From assembly GCA_947600015.1 (NCBI GenBank), contig CANQFX010000057.1:1-7931 (forward strand): a stretch of 7,931 bases of DNA, read 5' to 3'. Below the pieces are notes generated by a model. The model did not search any database. It was not told the origin of the DNA and saw nothing but the letters and a program-made list of their open reading frames with translations. The stretch's first letter is position 1; every line of letters starts with the position of its first letter. Below are positions 4,777-7,931 of this stretch, one piece after another. A program made the position numbers and the translations under genes. This stretch comes from an uncultured Bacilli bacterium. GTDB lineage: Bacteria > Bacillota_I > Bacilli_A > RF39 > UBA660.

Positions 4777-5337
4777 ATGGATCAAGAACTTTTTAATCCT
4801 GAATTTTTGATGAGAAGGAAAAATGAATTTGAAAAAATTTATATAAAAATGAAGAATGCTAATTTAGATTGTACTTTTCGAGGTGTTCCTTATAAGGAAT
4901 TAATGACGGTGTTATTAACTAAAGCCTTTCGTATTGTTTCTATTTCAGATGCTTTTAGAGCTAAAAGTACAGGAAATATACGCATTAAAAGTAAAAAGGA
5001 TAAAAAAGAAATTGGTGTGTTGTATTTACGAGAGTATAATGATAAGGAAGAGAGCCTACAGACCAATAATTATGATATAGAAGTTATGATAAAGAAGGAC
5101 AATTTAAAAGAGGGGATGTATTTTGTTCATGCAATTAATGAGGTGTTTGGGGAACCAGATTTACTGTTAAAACCAAGTTGTATGACAAATATGGCACTTT
5201 TTGTTTGGGGATGTGGAAGTTGCTATTATCAAGATTTAGAACATAGATTAAAAGAAGAGTTTGGTGAAGATACAAAAATAAAATATTTAGAACCAAGTGA
5301 TAAAAAAGAAACTCCTCCTATCGAAAAAACAAAATAA
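4777..5337 (+). CDS. Protein of unknown function, 186 residues
   Basis: I do not recognise this protein. From the ATG at 4777 it is a soluble, highly charged, alpha/beta-looking polypeptide with no signal peptide or membrane helix. A Lys-rich N-terminal helix comes first (FLMRRKNEFEKIYIKMKN), then a segment around GVPYKELMTVLLTKAFRIV and alternating basic/beta stretches (GNIRIKSKKDKKEIGVLYL). A C-terminal part follows with clustered cysteines in W-G-C-G-S-C-Y-Y. The tail is Lys/Glu/Pro-rich and probably disordered. The C-G-S-C pair could bind metal or be redox-active, but two cysteines alone do not show this. It follows the P-loop/CYTH gene by 54 bases and has its own extended -10 promoter. 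No copy of the AGTGTA-N6-ATACACA operator precedes it, so membership in that regulon is not supported. Codon use is like the upstream genes. The open frame with a good ribosome site makes it a real gene. Confidence 0.8.
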   Translation: MDQELFNPEFLMRRKNEFEKIYIKMKNANLDCTFRGVPYKELMTVLLTKAFRIVSISDAFRAKSTGNIRIKSKKDKKEIGVLYLREYNDKEESLQTNNYDIEVMIKKDNLKEGMYFVHAINEVFGEPDLLLKPSCMTNMALFVWGCGSCYYQDLEHRLKEEFGEDTKIKYLEPSDKKETPPIEKTK

Positions 5338-5413
5338 ATAATTGATATATATAGGATTTGTAAAGGTATGTTAAAATAGCATATCTTTGAGTTCTATTGA
5401 TAATAATATGGGG

Positions 5414-5441
5414 TTGATAATGGATTATTATGCATTAAAAT
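5414..5441 (+). promoter_or_regulatory. Candidate promoter of the HD phosphohydrolase gene
   Basis: TTGATA (5414-5419) and TAAAAT (5436-5441), 16 bases apart, each match consensus in five of six positions. Transcription would start around 5448, just before AGGAGG at 5450-5455. A second TTGATAAT lies 17 bases upstream (5397-5404). A TGT-TAAAAT at 5369-5377 inside a hairpin-forming stretch is a weaker alternative. Confidence 0.45.
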
Positions 5442-5461
5442 AATAGATTAGGAGGTATAAA

Positions 5462-6148
5462 ATGGTTGAAAATGTGAAACAAGCAGTAATGGAATTATTA
5501 CAAAAAGATGATTCTGGACATGGAATGGATCATATCAATAGAGTGTTAGATTTAGCTTTGAAATTTGCTGAAAAAGAAGATGCAAATAAAGAAATTGTTT
5601 CCTTAATTGCATTACTTCATGACGTGGATGATTATAAGTTATTTGGTATAGAAAATGCGGAAAATCTTACTAATGCAAAAAGAATTATGGGTGATTGCAA
5701 TATTGAGAAAGTTATTCAAGACCAAATATGTTGTGCTCTTAATGATATTGGTTATAGTAAGAGATTAAAGGGATGCTGTCCTACTACACTTGAAGGGAAG
5801 ATCGTTTCCGATGCTGATATGTGTGATGCACTAGGTGCTAATGGAATTTTAAGAGTCTATACTTATAGTATGAAACATGGGAAACCATTTTTTGATAGAA
5901 ATATTTTTCCAATTGAAGATATGAGTGCGGAACAATATATAAGCAAATGTGCAGATAGTAGTGTATGTCATATCTTTGAAAAAATATTAAAACTGAAAGA
6001 TTTCATGTTAACGGATTCTGGAAAAGAAGAAGCCCAAAATAGACATCAAATCGTTGTCGATTTTTTATATCATTTATTTGCGGAGGAAAATGCTCCAGAA
6101 TGGACAGAATATTTAAATTTATCTTTGGCTAAAAGAAAAAAAATATAA
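5462..6148 (+). CDS. HD-domain phosphohydrolase, YpgQ/YedJ-like
   Basis: The 228-residue cytosolic metal-dependent phosphohydrolase matches the usual length of its family. The HD signature is complete: S18-G-H20-G-M-D-H24 opens the domain, L51-L-H53-D54-V-D-D57 is the central HD pair, and K113-I-V-S-D117-A-D-M-C-D-A-L-G supplies the last metal-binding Asp. The tail Y-S-M-K-H-G-K-P-F-F-D resembles the conserved end of the YpgQ/YedJ group. Bacillus subtilis YpgQ has been described as a nucleoside triphosphate pyrophosphohydrolase. For this protein the exact nucleotide substrate is inference. A perfect AGGAGG (5450-5455) six bases before the ATG predicts strong translation. It lies 124 bases past the unknown gene and probably has its own promoter. 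Cysteine content is high (C79, C90, C91, C105, C106, C121), with no obvious metal-site pattern beyond the HD ligands. Confidence 0.9.
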   Translation: MVENVKQAVMELLQKDDSGHGMDHINRVLDLALKFAEKEDANKEIVSLIALLHDVDDYKLFGIENAENLTNAKRIMGDCNIEKVIQDQICCALNDIGYSKRLKGCCPTTLEGKIVSDADMCDALGANGILRVYTYSMKHGKPFFDRNIFPIEDMSAEQYISKCADSSVCHIFEKILKLKDFMLTDSGKEEAQNRHQIVVDFLYHLFAEENAPEWTEYLNLSLAKRKKI

Positions 6149-6181
6149 AAAATACAATAAATTAGATATTTATTTTTTATA
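6144..6181. repeat. Perfect 11-bp A/T inverted repeat behind the HD gene (possible weak terminator)
   Basis: TATAAAAAATA (6144-6154, overlapping the stop codon) is the exact reverse complement of TATTTTTTATA (6171-6181), with 16 bases between. It contains no G or C in the arms, so the RNA hairpin would be weak, but position and the built-in T run fit a terminator acting in either direction. In such AT-rich DNA chance cannot be excluded. Confidence 0.4.
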
Positions 6182-6241
6182 ATAATTTTGTAGTATTTAT
6201 TAATTCATATAATATTTTATCTATTTTAATCATACATCTAT

Positions 6242-6259
6242 CAAGATATTTATATCTTG
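6242..6259. promoter_or_regulatory. 18-base palindrome upstream of the M29 peptidase gene, possible operator
   Basis: CAAGATAT-TT-ATATCTTG has perfect eight-base arms. It ends four bases before a TAAAAT hexamer (6263-6268) and 49 bases before the ATG. No T run follows, so it is not a terminator. It differs from the AGTGTA-N6-ATACACA operators. The promoter itself is unclear: TATAAT at 6208-6213 has only a poorly spaced TTGTAG before it. Confidence 0.4.
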
Positions 6260-6307
6260 TATTAAAATGAAATTTATCACAAAAAATGATGATACAAGGA
6301 GTAAAAA

Positions 6308-7468
6308 ATGAAAGAATTAATCGAAGAGTATTTAGAAAAAGTATTAATTTATGGATTGAAAATAAATTGTAATGATAATTTAATCATTATCATGGACGAA
6401 GAATGCCCTGAATTATATGAAGTTATGGAAAGATTAAAATGTAAATTTCATATAAGCAAAGTCATATATGAAATCGAAAATTTAAAAGATATATATACGG
6501 CTATAAGTCAAAACAAAAAATTAATATTGCCTAAATATATATTACCTACTGATAAAAATCATGTTAAAGTTTTACAATTTTTGGATAATTCTTTTAGTGA
6601 TTATATGAGAAGACTTTATTATGAAGATGATAAAATATATGATAAATATATCAATTATATTAATGATAAAAAAGAAACAAATAGTGAATTTTATCGTATA
6701 TTAGAAGAAAATTCAATTGTAGTATCAATATATCCATCAAATCGTTGGGCAACGCAAATGTATCATGGTGTAAACGCAAAAGAAAGATTATTATTGGATA
6801 TTCTTGATATGATACCCAAAAATATAAATGAAGAAATCGAAAAACTAAAAAATATTAAAGATTATTTAAACTCATTAAAAATAAAGAGTTTATCATTATA
6901 TAGTAATTCAGGAACTGATTTAGAAGTTGAGTTAAATGAATATTCAAAATGGTCTATTACAGATATTAATTTTCCTAGTTATGAAATATATACATCACCT
7001 GATATAAGATATGCACATGGAAAATTATGTATTGAAAAACCAAGTGTTTTATATGGCGAATGTATTACAACGGGAATATTAACATTCTCTGATGGAAAAT
7101 TGGAAAAGGTAAGTTCTGACAATCCACAGTGGGAAGCAATAGTACTGAATGATGAAAATGCTATGAAAACGATTGGAGAGATAGGACTAGTTTCAAGGGA
7201 TAATCCTATTGCTAAGAAAAATAAAATATATAATAATATTTTAATAGATGAGAATATGGCTTCACATATAGCACTAGGTGATTCTTTATTAGAATGTATA
7301 TCAATACCAGAAAAATATCTCGTGGAAAAAGGGAAAAAGTATTTTAATTTTTCTGAATCATATTATCATCAGGACTTAGTTTTTGGAAACAATACTTTAG
7401 AAGTACACTGTAAATCCGCAGATGGTAAAAGTAAAATTTTATTACAAAATGGAAAGTGGTGCATCTAG
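6308..7468 (+). CDS. Divergent M29-family (AmpS/AmpT-like) metallo-aminopeptidase
   Basis: The 386-residue product is a little shorter than the roughly 410 usual for thermophilic-type aminopeptidases, which remove N-terminal residues from peptides using two metal ions. The C-terminal catalytic half is well kept: GTDLEVEL (202-209), N-F-P-S-Y-E226-I-Y-T-S-P, G290-E291-I-G-L-V, D-E-N-M-A-S-H320-I-A-L-G324 and H354-Q-D356-L. From remembered ligands of the Staphylococcus AmpS and Thermus AmpT structures, E226, E291, H320, H354 and D356 align in spacing with five of the six. The sixth, a Tyr seven residues after H320, is Leu327 here. The N-terminal half is much diverged, so activity or specificity may differ. 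Isoleucine is often ATA, unlike the genes upstream. The ATG follows AAGGAG at 6296-6301 after six bases. It is a probable single-gene unit with a palindrome upstream. Confidence 0.85.
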   Translation: MKELIEEYLEKVLIYGLKINCNDNLIIIMDEECPELYEVMERLKCKFHISKVIYEIENLKDIYTAISQNKKLILPKYILPTDKNHVKVLQFLDNSFSDYMRRLYYEDDKIYDKYINYINDKKETNSEFYRILEENSIVVSIYPSNRWATQMYHGVNAKERLLLDILDMIPKNINEEIEKLKNIKDYLNSLKIKSLSLYSNSGTDLEVELNEYSKWSITDINFPSYEIYTSPDIRYAHGKLCIEKPSVLYGECITTGILTFSDGKLEKVSSDNPQWEAIVLNDENAMKTIGEIGLVSRDNPIAKKNKIYNNILIDENMASHIALGDSLLECISIPEKYLVEKGKKYFNFSESYYHQDLVFGNNTLEVHCKSADGKSKILLQNGKWCI

Positions 7469-7514
7469 AAAACTAAAATAAAGTTTTTATTCTAAATTAT
7501 CTATGTAGAAGTTG

Positions 7515-7532
7515 CTGCCTAGGCAGTTTTTT
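7515..7532 (+). terminator. Short intrinsic terminator behind the peptidase gene
   Basis: The 12-base palindrome CTGCCTAGGCAG (7515-7526) is followed directly by TTTTTT. As RNA it gives a four to five base-pair stem around CTAG, short but G/C-rich against a nearly G/C-free background. A second weaker hairpin, AAAACT/AGTTTT at 7469-7487, lies just after the stop codon. Confidence 0.55.
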
Positions 7533-7582
7533 AGTGCTCAAATAGTTTATGATAAGTATTCATAATCCACTATAATAAAATG

Positions 7583-7591
7583 TGCTATAAT
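7583..7591 (+). promoter_or_regulatory. Extended -10 promoter of the small membrane protein gene
   Basis: TGC and a perfect TATAAT (7586-7591) form an extended -10 element, with no good -35. Its last two bases are the first two of the in-frame ATG at 7590, so that ATG would not be transcribed. This supports the TTG start at 7620. A second TATAAT is at 7571-7576. Confidence 0.6.
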
Positions 7592-7607
7592 GGGGTTAAG
7601 AGTGTTA

Positions 7608-7613
7608 GAGGTG
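7608..7613 (+). promoter_or_regulatory. Ribosome binding site deciding a TTG start
   Basis: GAGGTG lies six bases before the in-frame TTG at 7620. The upstream ATG at 7590 has no ribosome site and overlaps the -10 box. Confidence 0.65.
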
Positions 7614-7619
7614 GTTAAT

Positions 7620-7913
7620 TTGAGTAAAGAAAAGAAAAAGAAAGAAAGCATTTTAAAATCAGGATTTTTTTTAAAACTATTTGGCGTTCCATCCATTTGT
7701 ATATCATTTTTAGGAATTGGTGGGATGTTTTTACCTGATGAACCCGGTGAAGAACCTACCACTTGGCTTGACTTCTTTGAAGGGATGTTAATTATTTTAA
7801 TTATTTGGTTTGCTATTTCGTTTGTTGTATCTTTAATTGTTAATGAAATTAAAAAGAGTAAACCCAAAACAAAAATAGTAAAAGAAATTCAATATATGAC
7901 TCAGCAATCATAG
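7620..7913 (+). CDS. Small membrane protein with two transmembrane helices, unknown function
   Basis: Counted from the TTG at 7620 the product has 97 residues. It begins with a very basic cytosolic stretch (SKEKKKKE), then a hydrophobic helix (FFLKLFGVPSICISFLG), a short acidic, Pro-rich loop (PDEPGEEPTTW) and a second hydrophobic helix (GMLIILIIWFAISFVVSLIV). It ends in a basic tail with KKSKPKTK. The positive-inside rule places both ends in the cytoplasm and the acidic loop outside. I recognise no family. The hairpin shape with charged ends is common among small membrane proteins of Bacillota, including toxins, transporter modulators and orphan proteins, and nothing here decides between them. 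It is bounded by a terminator upstream and a hairpin starting at its stop codon. The opposite strand has a long open frame at 7547-7867 that I regard as a shadow. Confidence 0.7.
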   Translation: MSKEKKKKESILKSGFFLKLFGVPSICISFLGIGGMFLPDEPGEEPTTWLDFFEGMLIILIIWFAISFVVSLIVNEIKKSKPKTKIVKEIQYMTQQS

Positions 7914-7931
7914 AAGATAAAAAATCTTCGC
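7913..7931 (+). terminator. Terminator stem behind the small membrane protein, cut by window end
   Basis: GAAGAT (7913-7918) pairs with ATCTTC (7924-7929) around an AAAAA loop, starting on the last base of the stop codon. The expected T run would lie beyond the window, so this is only a partial view. Confidence 0.5.

Noticed and set aside
5420..5443. Possible seven-residue leader peptide (MDYYALK) before the HD gene
   Set aside because: The better promoter places transcription start downstream of it, and the peptide shows no attenuation-like codon run or terminator hairpin.
5338..5461. Riboswitch in the gap before the HD gene
   Set aside because: I see no conserved riboswitch core, no terminator with a T run before the ATG, and the gap seems largely upstream of the probable transcription start.
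7590..7619. ATG at 7590 as start of the small membrane protein
   Set aside because: It overlaps the TATAAT of an extended -10 promoter and lacks a ribosome site.
7547..7867. Minus-strand open frame of 106 codons opposite the small membrane protein
   Set aside because: The plus-strand frame has a promoter, ribosome site and sensible two-helix topology. The minus frame has no ribosome site and reads like antisense of a hydrophobic coding sequence.
1..7931. CRISPR array, tRNA, rRNA, insertion sequence or phage integration site
   Set aside because: Reading both strands by eye showed no regularly spaced repeats, no cloverleaf-like tRNA, no rRNA core sequence, and no transposase or integrase frame.

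Overview
The window is AT-rich and reads with the standard bacterial code: tryptophan is TGG, and TGA ends one gene at 3488-3490. It looks like chromosomal DNA of a low-GC Bacillota. A near-textbook spoVS, a VanW-family protein, AGGAGG/GGTGAT ribosome sites and extended -10 promoters point to a spore-former lineage, perhaps a gut Clostridia or Erysipelotrichia-like Bacilli member. I cannot name genus or species. There are no rRNA, tRNA, CRISPR, IS or phage genes.

Layout. Position 1-324 is the C-terminal end of a VanW-family protein cut by the window edge. It is followed by spoVS (397-657) with its own terminator, then a zinc-ribbon protein with one membrane segment (734-1165). That gene meets, with zero bases between the stop codons, a minus-strand family 6 type DNA-deoxyinosine/uracil glycosylase (1166-1660). 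Upstream of the glycosylase on the same strand is a short-chain dehydrogenase resembling the 3-alpha-hydroxysteroid/coniferyl-alcohol dehydrogenase branch (1718-2608), with a terminator overlapping its stop.

From 2609 rightwards all genes are on the plus strand. The most interesting block is 2767-4722. It holds an NrtR-type regulator (Nudix domain plus winged helix, 2816-3490) and a P-loop ATPase/GTPase fused to a CYTH domain (3595-4722, Ttd14-like). An almost identical 18-bp palindrome, consensus AGTGTA-N6-ATACACA, sits inside or against the promoter of each. This predicts a small regulon in which the Nudix-derived sensor represses itself and the P-loop/CYTH gene. Neither the ligand nor the role of the P-loop/CYTH protein is known from sequence. 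The ATPase half belongs to the same broad AAA_28 group as the NadR kinase domain, which makes an NAD-related signal a reasonable first guess.

Downstream lie an unrecognised 186-residue protein (4777-5337), a YpgQ/YedJ-like HD phosphohydrolase (5462-6148), and a divergent M29-type aminopeptidase (6308-7468) that keeps five of six expected metal ligands and has clearly different isoleucine codon use. Last comes a small two-helix membrane protein (7620-7913) with a TTG start. Each of these appears to have its own promoter, so this is a row of single-gene units rather than one operon. No stretch above 300 bases lacks a gene. The longest gap (2609-2815) holds two divergent promoters.
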